A DNA stretch of 64,000 nucleotides from Treponema_I sp045599005. Lineage in GTDB: Bacteria; Spirochaetota; Spirochaetia; Treponematales; Treponemataceae. The stretch covers positions 62,001 to 126,000 of the forward strand of contig JAZRVF010000015.1 of NCBI GenBank assembly GCA_045599005.1, read 5' to 3'. Below, one piece after another: positions 18,961 to 26,639 of the stretch. Within the stretch, counting starts at the first letter, position 1, and every line of letters begins with the position of its first letter. Made by a program: the position numbers and the translations under genes. The notes under the pieces were generated by a model, which was not told where the DNA came from, searched no databases, and was given only the letters and a program-made list of their open reading frames with translations.

Positions 18961-19004
18961 TAAATCACTCGGCATGGCCGAAATCAATTAATTGGAACAA
19001 GCCC

Positions 19005-19622
19005 ATGAATGAACAGATGAACAACCTGGTTCCCTATGTTGTGGAACAGACCGGAAACGGTGAAAGAACCTACGATATTTTTTCACGCCTTTTGAAAGAC
19101 CGTATCATTTTTATCGACGGTGAGATTACAGATGCCTCTGCCGATCTGGTTGTCGCCCAGATTCTTTTCCTGGAATCCCAGAATGCAAACAAAGACATCA
19201 GTATTTACATCAACAGTCCGGGCGGTTCGGTAACAGCAGGTCTGGCAATCTACGACACAATGCAGTATGTAAAATGCGACATCCAGACAATCTGTATGGG
19301 ACAGGCAGCCAGCATGGGTGCGATTCTTCTTGCAGGCGGAACAGTGGGAAAACGGTATGCACTTCCCTCTTCACGCGTCATGATTCATCAGCCTTGGGGC
19401 GGAACACAAGGACAGGCAACTGATATCCTTATCCAGACCAAGGAGATTATCCGTCTCAAGAAACTTACGATTCAGTATTTTGCCGAGCAGACAAAAAAAT
19501 CAGAGGAAGTTGTTGCAGCCGATATGGAGCGTGACTACTTCATGTCTGCAGAAGACGCTCTTGCATACGGAATTATCGACAGCATAATGCCAAGGAGAAA
19601 AAATGGCCCGGTTCAGAAGTAA
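19005..19622 (+). CDS. clpP: ATP-dependent Clp protease proteolytic subunit
   Basis: The protein is 205 aa from the ATG at 19005 (MNEQMNNLVPYVVEQTG); further upstream residues do not resemble ClpP. The serine-protease triad is visible: Ser in GQAASMGA, His in MIHQPWGG, and Asp in ERDYFMSAEDALAYGIID. Fourteen subunits form the barrel to which ClpX feeds unfolded substrates. The conserved NSPGGSVTAGLAIYD loop shapes the oxyanion hole. The reading frame overlaps clpX by 20 bases, so the two are translationally linked. Confidence 0.95.
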   Translation: MNEQMNNLVPYVVEQTGNGERTYDIFSRLLKDRIIFIDGEITDASADLVVAQILFLESQNANKDISIYINSPGGSVTAGLAIYDTMQYVKCDIQTICMGQAASMGAILLAGGTVGKRYALPSSRVMIHQPWGGTQGQATDILIQTKEIIRLKKLTIQYFAEQTKKSEEVVAADMERDYFMSAEDALAYGIIDSIMPRRKNGPVQK

Positions 19623-20862
19623 TGACAACAGATTCTGCGCCTTCTGCGGAAAACCTGCTTCCGGTACGACACAGCTGATTGCAAATCCTTCCAACGATGT
19701 CTTCATCTGCAGCAGATGTGTAAACATCTGTCAGAGCATGATGAATGAAGCACAGGAAGGGGTTCTTCCAATTGAACTTCAGGATGTTCCTACTCCTCAG
19801 GAATTCAAGAATTTTCTTGACCAGTACGTGATCGGGCAGGATTACGCAAAGAAAGTACTTGCAGTGTCCGTATATAATCATTATAAACGCATGTCAAAAC
19901 ATCCTTCCCTGAACGAGGATGATGTCCAGATTGAAAAGTCAAACATTCTTCTCATCGGACCTACCGGTTCAGGAAAAACTCTTCTGGCAAAGACACTGGC
20001 CCGCCGTCTCAAGGTTCCCTTTGCGATTGCTGACGCAACCACGCTTACAGAGGCCGGTTACGTCGGTGAGGACGTTGAGAACGTCCTTCTCAAACTGATC
20101 AATGCTGCGGACGGGAACATTGCTGCTGCGGAGCGGGGAATTATCTTTATTGATGAGATTGATAAGATTGCCCGCAAATCCGAGAACACATCAATCACAC
20201 GTGACGTTTCCGGAGAAGGTGTCCAGCAGGCTCTGCTCAAGATTATCGAAGGAACAAAGGCAAGTGTTCCCCCACAGGGCGGAAGAAAGCATCCCAATCA
20301 GGAAATGCTGGAAATTGACACCACAAATATTCTGTTCATCTGCGGTGGTGCCTTCGTCGGTCTGGACAAAGTGATTGAAAACCGTGTGCACGAAAACACA
20401 ATCGGTTTCGGTTCAACAGCATCAGAAATCTCTGAAGATGAGCGTACAGACCTTCTGAACAAAGTTATTCCCGATGATCTGGTCAAATTCGGTCTGATTC
20501 CTGAACTTATCGGACGTATGCCGATTTCTGTCGCACTTAAGGAACTTTCACGGGATGACCTGAAACGGATTCTGGTTGAACCCAAAAACGCCATTACCCG
20601 CCAGTTCAAATCTTCTTTCGCAATGGACAATGTGAATCTTGTTTTCACAGACGATGCGATCGAGGCAATTGCAGAAACTGCAATCAGTCAGAAAACAGGA
20701 GCACGCGGACTCCGCGCCATCGTAGAGAAGCTGCTTTTAGACACAATGTTTGACGCACCCTCCATTGAGGGCAAAAAAACACTGGAAATCAACAGAGATA
20801 TCGTTGAGCAGAAGCAGAAAGCGTGCATCACAAAAGGTGATGGGAAACTCATCAGTGCCTGA
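19603..20862 (+). CDS. clpX: ClpX, AAA+ unfoldase of ClpXP
   Basis: At 419 aa this is normal length. The N-terminal zinc-binding domain has four Cys (CAFCGKP and CSRC pairs). The AAA+ core has Walker A GPTGSGKT, Walker B IIFIDEIDKI, and the pore-loop GYVGEDVE. IPELIGRMP and the sensor-2 GARGLR complete it. It recognises tagged substrates, unfolds them with ATP and threads them into ClpP. The ribosome site AAGGAG lies inside the clpP 3' end. A strong terminator follows at 20876. Confidence 0.97.
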   Translation: MARFRSNDNRFCAFCGKPASGTTQLIANPSNDVFICSRCVNICQSMMNEAQEGVLPIELQDVPTPQEFKNFLDQYVIGQDYAKKVLAVSVYNHYKRMSKHPSLNEDDVQIEKSNILLIGPTGSGKTLLAKTLARRLKVPFAIADATTLTEAGYVGEDVENVLLKLINAADGNIAAAERGIIFIDEIDKIARKSENTSITRDVSGEGVQQALLKIIEGTKASVPPQGGRKHPNQEMLEIDTTNILFICGGAFVGLDKVIENRVHENTIGFGSTASEISEDERTDLLNKVIPDDLVKFGLIPELIGRMPISVALKELSRDDLKRILVEPKNAITRQFKSSFAMDNVNLVFTDDAIEAIAETAISQKTGARGLRAIVEKLLLDTMFDAPSIEGKKTLEINRDIVEQKQKACITKGDGKLISA

Positions 20863-20875
20863 AAGAACAGACAGA

Positions 20876-20908
20876 AAACGCCCTGTTGATCCGGGGCGTT
20901 TTTTTTGC
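20876..20908 (+). terminator. Intrinsic terminator of tig-clpP-clpX
   Basis: AAACGCCC pairs with GGGCGTTT around the loop TGTTGATCCG, and the 3' arm runs into a T tract. Confidence 0.85.
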
Positions 20909-20933
20909 CTTTTTCAGATACTTGATTTATAAT
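20905..20933 (+). promoter_or_regulatory. Promoter giving a predicted leaderless mRNA
   Basis: TTGCCT, 17 bases, TATAAT (20928-20933). The -10 overlaps an in-frame ATG at 20932, so that codon cannot be in the mRNA. The next ATG, at 20941, is 7 bases past the -10 and would be the 5' end. Confidence 0.6.
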
Positions 20934-20940
20934 GAAAACA

Positions 20941-22071
20941 ATGGCTTACAAGAAAAGATTTCTGAATAAAAACAGATACATGCTTACAGGTTCCTTCAAG
21001 AGGAACGGCTATGACTGGTGGTGGCATTCTTTTACCGGGTTCAACAGGAAAACCGGAGAAAGCCGGCAGTTTTTCATTGAATATTTCTTCATTAATCCTA
21101 ACCGTTCACCTGATAAATGTGTCTTCGGACAGCTCAACGGGGAAAGTCCTTCCTATTTCATGATGAAAGCCGGATCCTGGGGACAGGATGGATGCCAGCT
21201 GCACAATTTCTATCCGACAAGACAGGTTAAAATCAACAGGAAAAAGGATTTTACCATTCAGGCAGGAAAATGTTTCTATTCAGAAAACCATATTGCAGGA
21301 CATGTTGCTGTTTCTGAGCAGACTGCAAAAGCTCATCCCGAATATATGAGTGACGCAGGCGAAATGTCATGGAACCTGCAGGTGGACAAAGTAATTCCTT
21401 TCAATGTAGGATACGGAACTTCCTGGCTTTTCCGGGCATTGAAGGCTTTTGAGATGTACTGGCATGCACAGGGCGTGAAAACCCGTTATTCAGGAACTGT
21501 AACACTCAATGGAGTTGAATACGTGGTCATCCCTGACACCAGTTTCGGATACGCGGACAAGAACTGGGGCAGAAACTACACATCACCCTGGATCTGGCTC
21601 TCCAGCTGCAATCTTACAAGCAACATCACACGGGAGAAACTCAGCAACACCTGCTTTGATATAGGCGGTGGAAAACCCCGTGTCTTCGGGATTCCTCTGG
21701 ACAGGCGGGTTCTTGTTTACCTGAACTACGAAGGAAAAAAGATCGAATTTAATTTTTCCCATTTCTGGATAAAAAGCAAGGTGATATTCCGTTTTTCAGA
21801 AGGTGATGATCTTCTCCATTGGACAGTCTCTTCCGAAAACAAGGATTATCTTCTTGACATTGATGCCTATTGCAGAAAAAGCGATACCCTTTTTGTCAAC
21901 TATGAGTCACCTAAGGGCCGTAAAGATTTTGACCGTCTTTGGAACGGTGGAAACGCCTATGGCAACATGAAACTGTTCCGGAAAAAAGGCAAGATGCTTG
22001 AAATAATTGAAGATGCCCAGTTCATGAACTGCGGATGTGAATATGGAGAATTCAAGACAGATTTTTCTTGA
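20941..22071 (+). CDS. Tocopherol-cyclase-like family protein
   Basis: The protein is 376 aa. The start at 20941 follows from the promoter geometry. The N-terminal YDWWWHSFTGFNRKTGE followed by FFIEYFFINP resembles bacterial proteins classed with the tocopherol cyclase family, which are beta-rich proteins of unknown bacterial function related to plant VTE1. Trp, Tyr and Phe are abundant throughout. There is no signal peptide or membrane segment. A bacterium without tocopherol would use it for something else, perhaps binding a lipid or sugar derivative (inference). It lies between the clpX terminator and the aroF leader, whose promoter overlaps its stop codon. Confidence 0.6.
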   Translation: MAYKKRFLNKNRYMLTGSFKRNGYDWWWHSFTGFNRKTGESRQFFIEYFFINPNRSPDKCVFGQLNGESPSYFMMKAGSWGQDGCQLHNFYPTRQVKINRKKDFTIQAGKCFYSENHIAGHVAVSEQTAKAHPEYMSDAGEMSWNLQVDKVIPFNVGYGTSWLFRALKAFEMYWHAQGVKTRYSGTVTLNGVEYVVIPDTSFGYADKNWGRNYTSPWIWLSSCNLTSNITREKLSNTCFDIGGGKPRVFGIPLDRRVLVYLNYEGKKIEFNFSHFWIKSKVIFRFSEGDDLLHWTVSSENKDYLLDIDAYCRKSDTLFVNYESPKGRKDFDRLWNGGNAYGNMKLFRKKGKMLEIIEDAQFMNCGCEYGEFKTDFS

Positions 22072-22096
22072 CCAGATTCGCTTTTTAAGTTAGATT
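22068..22096 (+). promoter_or_regulatory. Promoter of the aroF leader
   Basis: TTGACC (22068-22073, overlapping the upstream stop codon), 17 bases, TAGATT (22091-22096). The leader-peptide ATG at 22103 is 6 bases beyond, so the leader transcript would begin at its start codon. Confidence 0.6.
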
Positions 22097-22102
22097 TTAT
22101 CT

Positions 22103-22222
22103 ATGAATACAGTCCGTATTAGAAGCTGTTTAAACCATTTTCTCATTGAACAGGTATTTTTTTACTTTAGTTATTGGTTTTCTCGGATTAATGCGGATGT
22201 GGCATTGAACAGGGCTTGCTAG
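22103..22222 (+). CDS. Candidate aromatic-amino-acid attenuator leader peptide (39 aa)
   Basis: The small frame starts MNTVRIRSCLNHFLIEQV and continues FFYFSYWF at residues 19-26, so seven of eight consecutive codons specify Phe, Tyr or Trp (22157-22180). It ends at TAG 22220-22222. It precedes the DAHP synthase gene, entry point of Phe/Tyr/Trp synthesis, and is followed by a strong hairpin with a T9 run. This matches ribosome-mediated attenuation leaders such as pheL or trpL. Scarcity of charged aromatic tRNAs would stall the ribosome and favour read-through. The start is predicted to be leaderless. The peptide itself probably has no function. Confidence 0.7.
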   Translation: MNTVRIRSCLNHFLIEQVFFYFSYWFSRINADVALNRAC

Positions 22223-22280
22223 CAGCCGGCAGTTTGATGCCAGTATTTACCACAGGTAATTACAGGAGATTCCGCAGTAA
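22188..22280 (+). promoter_or_regulatory. Candidate antiterminator and competing hairpins of the aroF leader
   Basis: TTAATGCGGA (22188-22197) can pair at 9 of 10 positions with TCCGCAGTAA (22271-22280), which contains the 3' half of the terminator's 5' arm and part of its loop. Pairing would prevent the terminator. TGGCAT (22199-22204) can pair with ATGCCA (22237-22242) around the leader stop codon, a possible alternative structure. These pairings were found by eye and no folding energies were computed. Confidence 0.45.
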
Positions 22281-22305
22281 GTTCTACGGAATCTCCTTTT
22301 TTTTT
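22265..22305 (+). terminator. Attenuator terminator upstream of aroF
   Basis: A perfect 10-bp stem GGAGATTCCG / CGGAATCTCC with a 12-base loop is followed by nine T. It lies 43 bases after the leader-peptide stop and 190 bases before the aroF start, so it acts as a conditional terminator rather than a gene end. Confidence 0.85.
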
Positions 22306-22372
22306 CTGTGTGGGAATTGTAAATAAGGCCGGGAAAATCTTAAACCGGCAACATTCTTGTTTTTTTGGAGGC

Positions 22373-22482
22373 ATGATAAAAATTACGTCCATGTAATTTT
22401 TGTCATTCAAGTTTGCTCCTGCGTTGCATCTGCAGACTTGAATTCTCGCCTTCCTTGGCTCGCCGCTTGCCGCGGGGGCTTT
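22373..22482. repeat. Structured GC-rich insert between attenuator and aroF, possible dispersed element
   Basis: AAAAATTAC and GTAATTTTT form a 9-bp stem, and TCAAGT...ACTTGA a second. Then comes a Cys/Arg-codon-like GC-rich tract ending CGCCGCTTGCCGCGGGGGC. Base composition differs from the flanks and no gene fits. It separates the terminator from the aroF ribosome site. I suspect a repeated intergenic element, but only one copy is visible here. Confidence 0.35.
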
Positions 22483-22494
22483 ATAGGAGAATAT

Positions 22495-23520
22495 ATGGTT
22501 GTTGTTGTAAAAAGCGGAGCAAATCAGGAAGAAATCCAATCCCTTATCAGACATCTTACTTCAATGGGTGGAATATCCGTCCATATTACAGAAGGTGTTG
22601 AAACCTCAATTCTTGGTCTTGTAGGTGATACCACAAGAATCAATGAGGAATCTCTCAAAGCCAACCCACTGGTTTCAAACGTCATGCGCGTCCAGGAACC
22701 TTACAAAATGGCAAACCGCAAATTCCATCCGGAAGATTCTGTTTATGAGATAAAGACAGGAGACGGAACTGCAAAAATCGGCGGAACGAACTTTTCCGTC
22801 ATGGCAGGTCCCTGTTCTGTTGAAACCCGTGACCAGATCACAGGAATCGCGCGGGCTGTAAAAGCTTCCGGAGCATCTTTCCTCCGCGGCGGGGCCTTCA
22901 AACCCAGAACATCACCCTACGCTTTCCAGGGACTCGGGAAAGAAGGACTCGATCTTCTTCTTGAAGCGAAACGTGCCACAGGGCTTCCAATTGTAACGGA
23001 GCTGATGGCCATTACCCAGCTGGAACTTTTTGACAATGTTGATGTCATTCAGATCGGTGCGCGCAACATGCAGAACTTTGATCTTCTTAAAGAGCTGGGA
23101 CACGTCAACAAACCGATTCTCCTGAAACGCGGACTTGCAAACACTGCGAAAGAACTCCTGATGGCAGCCGAATACATCATGGCCGGCGGAAACGAGCAGA
23201 TTATTCTCTGTGAACGCGGAATCCGCAGTTACGACACATTCTCTCGTAACGTCCTTGACCTGGGAGTTGTTCCCTATCTGAAGCGCCACACTCACCTGCC
23301 GGTAATTGTTGACCCGAGCCACGCCACAGGTTATGCATGGATGGTTCCCCCGATGGCAAAAGCAGCACTTGCAGCCGGAGCCGATGGAATCATTGTTGAA
23401 GTCCATAATGATCCGCTGAACGCATGGTGCGACGGAGAACAGTCAATCACTCCTGCACAGTTTGAGACGCTGATGAAACAGCTCCGTCAGTATGCGAAGA
23501 TCGAAGGAAAACAGCTGTGA
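22495..23520 (+). CDS. aroF: 3-deoxy-7-phosphoheptulonate (DAHP) synthase, AroF/AroA(Q)-type
   Basis: The protein is 341 aa from the ATG at 22495, which has AGGAGA just upstream; a longer open frame upstream is non-coding. An N-terminal ferredoxin-like regulatory domain (residues 1-70, MVVVVKSGANQEEIQSLI) is the type that binds Tyr or Phe for feedback control in Thermotoga-like enzymes. The TIM barrel carries MAGPCSVET, SFLRGGAFKPRTSPYAFQG, PILLKRGLANT and VDPSHATGY. It condenses PEP and erythrose 4-phosphate to start the shikimate pathway. It overlaps tyrA by 4 bases and lies behind the leader-peptide attenuator. Confidence 0.95.
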   Translation: MVVVVKSGANQEEIQSLIRHLTSMGGISVHITEGVETSILGLVGDTTRINEESLKANPLVSNVMRVQEPYKMANRKFHPEDSVYEIKTGDGTAKIGGTNFSVMAGPCSVETRDQITGIARAVKASGASFLRGGAFKPRTSPYAFQGLGKEGLDLLLEAKRATGLPIVTELMAITQLELFDNVDVIQIGARNMQNFDLLKELGHVNKPILLKRGLANTAKELLMAAEYIMAGGNEQIILCERGIRSYDTFSRNVLDLGVVPYLKRHTHLPVIVDPSHATGYAWMVPPMAKAALAAGADGIIVEVHNDPLNAWCDGEQSITPAQFETLMKQLRQYAKIEGKQL

Positions 23521-24440
23521 GCCAGGAAAATTTTACAGCGGGAATTGTAGGTCTTGGTCTGATGGGCGGAGCATTTGCCCGCGCACTCAGGAATTCAGAA
23601 GAATGCGGAAAACTGGGATTTCTTACATCCGGCCACGTAAGTATTTATGCCTGCGACAAAAACACAGATTTTCTGAAGGCCGCCCAGATTGAAAACGTGA
23701 TCGATAAAGGTTTTGACATGGATCACGTTCCTGAGATGCTTTCAGAATGCAATCTTGTGATTGTCTGTCTCTATCCGGCACTGGCTTTTGAATTCATAGA
23801 AAAGTACCGCCACGATTTTGCGAAAGGTTCGATTGTCACAGACATTGCCGGTGTAAAAGGTGAATATCTGAAAAAACTGAGGAAAAATGCCGCGGATGTT
23901 TTCGGACAGGATTCTTCCTCTGATGCGCCTGATTTTATCAGCGGTCATCCAATGTGCGGCCGTGAGACAGAAGGTTATGCATTTTCAGCCAATGTGAATT
24001 TTTCCGGACGGCACTACATCCTGGTTCTTGAGAAAGAGAACCGCCGGGAAAACGTGGAAAAACTCAGAAAAATCATTTCTGCGCTTGGATTCGCACACAT
24101 TGTGGAAACAGATCCCCATACACACGACAACAAGATTGCTTTCACATCACAGTTATGCCACGTGATTGCTTCCGCTCTGGTTGACAGTGCCGAGGACGAA
24201 AAAGTCACAGCCTTCGGTGGCGGCAGTTTTGAGGATCTCACAAGGATTGCAATGATCAATGCCCCGCTCTGGACTGAGCTTTTCGCTTCAAACAAAGACC
24301 TTCTGCTTAATCAGATTGACAACTTCGAGAACAGTCTTCTCAAAATGAGAAAACTGATTGCAGATGGCAATAATCAGGAACTCTGCAGCCTGCTTTCTTC
24401 AGTCAGAGAAAAAAGATTATGCATGCGCAAGACAGAATAA
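23517..24440 (+). CDS. tyrA: Prephenate (or arogenate) dehydrogenase
   Basis: At 307 aa it starts at the GTG that overlaps the aroF stop (GTGA). The Rossmann NAD(P)-binding start is AGIVGLGLMGGAFARALR. SGHPMCGRETEGY and ETDPHTHDNKIAFTSQLCHV are TyrA signatures, with the His of SGHPM near the active site. It oxidises prephenate toward tyrosine. Its coupling to aroF explains why Tyr and Phe codons would be sensed by the common leader. It lacks both a fused chorismate mutase and an ACT domain. Confidence 0.9.
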   Translation: MSQENFTAGIVGLGLMGGAFARALRNSEECGKLGFLTSGHVSIYACDKNTDFLKAAQIENVIDKGFDMDHVPEMLSECNLVIVCLYPALAFEFIEKYRHDFAKGSIVTDIAGVKGEYLKKLRKNAADVFGQDSSSDAPDFISGHPMCGRETEGYAFSANVNFSGRHYILVLEKENRRENVEKLRKIISALGFAHIVETDPHTHDNKIAFTSQLCHVIASALVDSAEDEKVTAFGGGSFEDLTRIAMINAPLWTELFASNKDLLLNQIDNFENSLLKMRKLIADGNNQELCSLLSSVREKRLCMRKTE

Positions 24441-24442
24441 TG

Positions 24443-24451
24443 TGATATAAT
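24443..24451 (+). promoter_or_regulatory. Extended -10 promoter for the chemoreceptor gene
   Basis: TGATATAAT is an extended -10 (TGnTATAAT) just after the tyrA stop. No clear -35 was seen. The ATG at 24480 has GGAGG. Confidence 0.55.
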
Positions 24452-24479
24452 TTCCACACTGCGATTCTGCGGAGGTTTT

Positions 24480-26546
24480 ATGCGGGTAAAAGCGAAATTC
24501 TTCATAATGATTTTCATTCTCTTAGGATTGGTTCTTTCTGTCTGTGCCCTGCTTATGATCAGGTTTTCTTCGTTGATGGCTGTCCGGGATTATGAGGTTG
24601 ATGCCCTTAAAATGAGCAACACAATCCACGAAATCTCTGCTTTTACTGACGCAGCCTTCACAAGTGAGATTGAGACAGTAAAATTATATGACCAGTGGTC
24701 AGAGATCATCAACAGAGGAATTTCCCAGTACGAGACAATTTCTAACCCGGGTAAAAATATTTCCCTGACTCCGGAACTTCTTGACAAACTTGGTGCAATC
24801 AGTGACATGTGGGCTTCTGTGTCAAAAAGCGCCGAGAAAATGGGCGAACAATACAGAATAATTTCCCAGTTGGAATTTGAAAGTATTTTCCAGTCTGCAC
24901 TGAACAAGAACGGACTTGTTACAGGATCTGAAAAAGCCCGACAGTATGGATACACAAATTCACTTTTTGACATAGCAGTTCTTACACTCCAGACCCAGCA
25001 GCTGGGACTCCGTTATGTCTGTGAGATTTTCAACCGTTCTTTCAATGAATTCAGTGACATGCTTTCCGTCCACGCGACCACACAGTTCTACTCACTCCAC
25101 ATTGTCTACATACTTGCGATGCTTTTTACAGGCGTTTTCGGACTGACACTTACAACAATCTTCACAAGAAACATTGTCAAAAGAATCAATCTTCTGCATG
25201 GTGCCTCATCAAAACTGGCAAACCGTAACATGATGATCAAACTTTATGATGATTCTTCTGACGAACTGGCGGGTCTTATGAGGGATCTGAGTCAGACCGC
25301 AGGGATTCTTGCAAATGTCATAAATGATGTGAAATTTTCTGCAAACGATGTCATTATCTGCGGTGAGACAATCAACGGAAGTTCCAATCAGACTGCGGCA
25401 GCAACTCATCAGATCAGGACAAGTATTGATGCCTTGAACAAACACTTTGATATCCTTGAGGAAGCGGTAAACAGTTCAATGGATAAACTGATGAAAATGT
25501 CTGATGCAGCTCTGAATGTTGTTGTGGACAACCAGCAGCAGGCAACTTCAATCGATCAGAACTCAACGGACATAAATGAGATGTCAAAGACAATCCGCGA
25601 AGTTGCACGTATGGCAGAAGAAAAATCAGTGAATGCTGAGCAGATCCAGGAATTCGTTTCTGATGGTGATGAAAAAATTGCGGCGACAACAACAATGCTT
25701 GCCCAGATCACAAGCCAGCTGGACGGAATCAGTGAAATCGTAGGAATTATTGACTCTGTTGCGGAACAGACGAACATTCTTTCAATGAATGCCGCAATCG
25801 AAAGTGCCCATGCGGGAGAAGCCGGACGCGGCTTTGCGGTTGTGGCTGAGGAAATCCGTTCTCTGGCCGAGAACACTGCTGACAATGCGCGTCAGATCGG
25901 TGCCTCAATCTATGACATTGTAAACAAAGTCCATGCGGCAAACAATGCCAGCGATCTTGCGGCAGAGGCTTTCATGCTTGTTGAGCACCACGCCAACGAC
26001 ATGATCTCATCACTGCATGAGATCAGTTCCGGCATTCAGAAAGTTGACAGCACAATCAAAAATGTTGATGACAGAACTGCAGACATTGCAGATACGTCAG
26101 GAAAAATCAGCGGAGAATGTGACATACTTACAGCACATCAGGTCGCTGTTACAGAATCCATGGCCCGGATGCATGGAATCTTCTCAGAAGTCAAGACTGG
26201 TATTTCAGAGATTGCCATCGGTGCCCAGGATATTGTAGAACGTACATTGCAGGTAAAAGAATATTCAACTGAAAGTTACAACAAGATGCGGGAACTTTCA
26301 GAATCCCTGTCCCAGTTCGTTACAACTGAGCAGGAATCACCGGATTATGTCAAACCGGAAGAACCTGACGAAGTGGTATCAGAAAATGCTGATTCCGAAA
26401 GTAATACGATTGCTGAGCTTCCGCAGCAGATACCTTCCGCCTTCACAGACAATCCTTCAGAAGACAGGGAAAGTTCTGTATCTTCAGAAAACAGCGCCTC
26501 AAATCCGGAAATCGGTGAAGAAGTGGATCTGAATGAATTTATGTAA
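24480..26546 (+). CDS. Methyl-accepting chemotaxis protein
   Basis: This 688-aa inner-membrane chemoreceptor has TM1 (residues 9-28, FIMIFILLGLVLSVCALLMI) and a periplasmic sensor of about 175 residues. TM2 is near residue 205 (IVYILAMLFTGVFGLTLTTI). A HAMP segment (RNIVKRINLLHGASSKLANR) follows, then a long coiled-coil signalling domain. The conserved hairpin tip is VAEQTNILSMNAAIESAHAG, which contacts CheA and CheW. The last 70 residues are acidic and Ser-rich, with no obvious CheR-binding pentapeptide. Ligand unknown. GGAGG precedes the ATG, and a terminator follows. Confidence 0.94.
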   Translation: MRVKAKFFIMIFILLGLVLSVCALLMIRFSSLMAVRDYEVDALKMSNTIHEISAFTDAAFTSEIETVKLYDQWSEIINRGISQYETISNPGKNISLTPELLDKLGAISDMWASVSKSAEKMGEQYRIISQLEFESIFQSALNKNGLVTGSEKARQYGYTNSLFDIAVLTLQTQQLGLRYVCEIFNRSFNEFSDMLSVHATTQFYSLHIVYILAMLFTGVFGLTLTTIFTRNIVKRINLLHGASSKLANRNMMIKLYDDSSDELAGLMRDLSQTAGILANVINDVKFSANDVIICGETINGSSNQTAAATHQIRTSIDALNKHFDILEEAVNSSMDKLMKMSDAALNVVVDNQQQATSIDQNSTDINEMSKTIREVARMAEEKSVNAEQIQEFVSDGDEKIAATTTMLAQITSQLDGISEIVGIIDSVAEQTNILSMNAAIESAHAGEAGRGFAVVAEEIRSLAENTADNARQIGASIYDIVNKVHAANNASDLAAEAFMLVEHHANDMISSLHEISSGIQKVDSTIKNVDDRTADIADTSGKISGECDILTAHQVAVTESMARMHGIFSEVKTGISEIAIGAQDIVERTLQVKEYSTESYNKMRELSESLSQFVTTEQESPDYVKPEEPDEVVSENADSESNTIAELPQQIPSAFTDNPSEDRESSVSSENSASNPEIGEEVDLNEFM

Positions 26547-26570
26547 TTGATCCAATCAGCTGGTTTGCTG

Positions 26571-26624
26571 AAAAAAAGCTCTGAGATCCTTAGTTTGACA
26601 GAAACGGACTTCAGAGCTTTTTTT
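26571..26624 (+). terminator. Bidirectional terminator
   Basis: AAAAAAAGCTCTGA pairs with TCAGAGCTTTTTTT. Both strands have a T tract after the stem, so it can serve the chemoreceptor gene and the convergent S1-domain gene. Confidence 0.8.
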
Positions 26625-26639
26625 ATGTTTTAAGAAAGA

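Noticed and set aside
20932..20940. ATG at 20932 as the start of the tocopherol-cyclase-like gene
   Set aside because: It overlaps the TATAAT -10, so it would not be in the mRNA from that promoter.
22103..22305. T-box or riboswitch upstream of aroF
   Set aside because: No T-box motif (AGGGTGGNACCGCG) or known aptamer core was recognised; a leader peptide explains the element better.
22357..22494. Upstream extension of aroF
   Set aside because: The added residues are unlike any DAHP synthase, and AGGAGA marks the ATG at 22495.
22219..22554. 111-codon minus-strand frame with RKARIQVCRCNAGAN
   Set aside because: It overlaps the aroF start, the attenuator terminator and the structured insert; it looks like a spurious translation of a structured element.
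25414..25695. Minus-strand frame inside the chemoreceptor gene
   Set aside because: Antisense shadow of a well-supported coding region with no coding features of its own.
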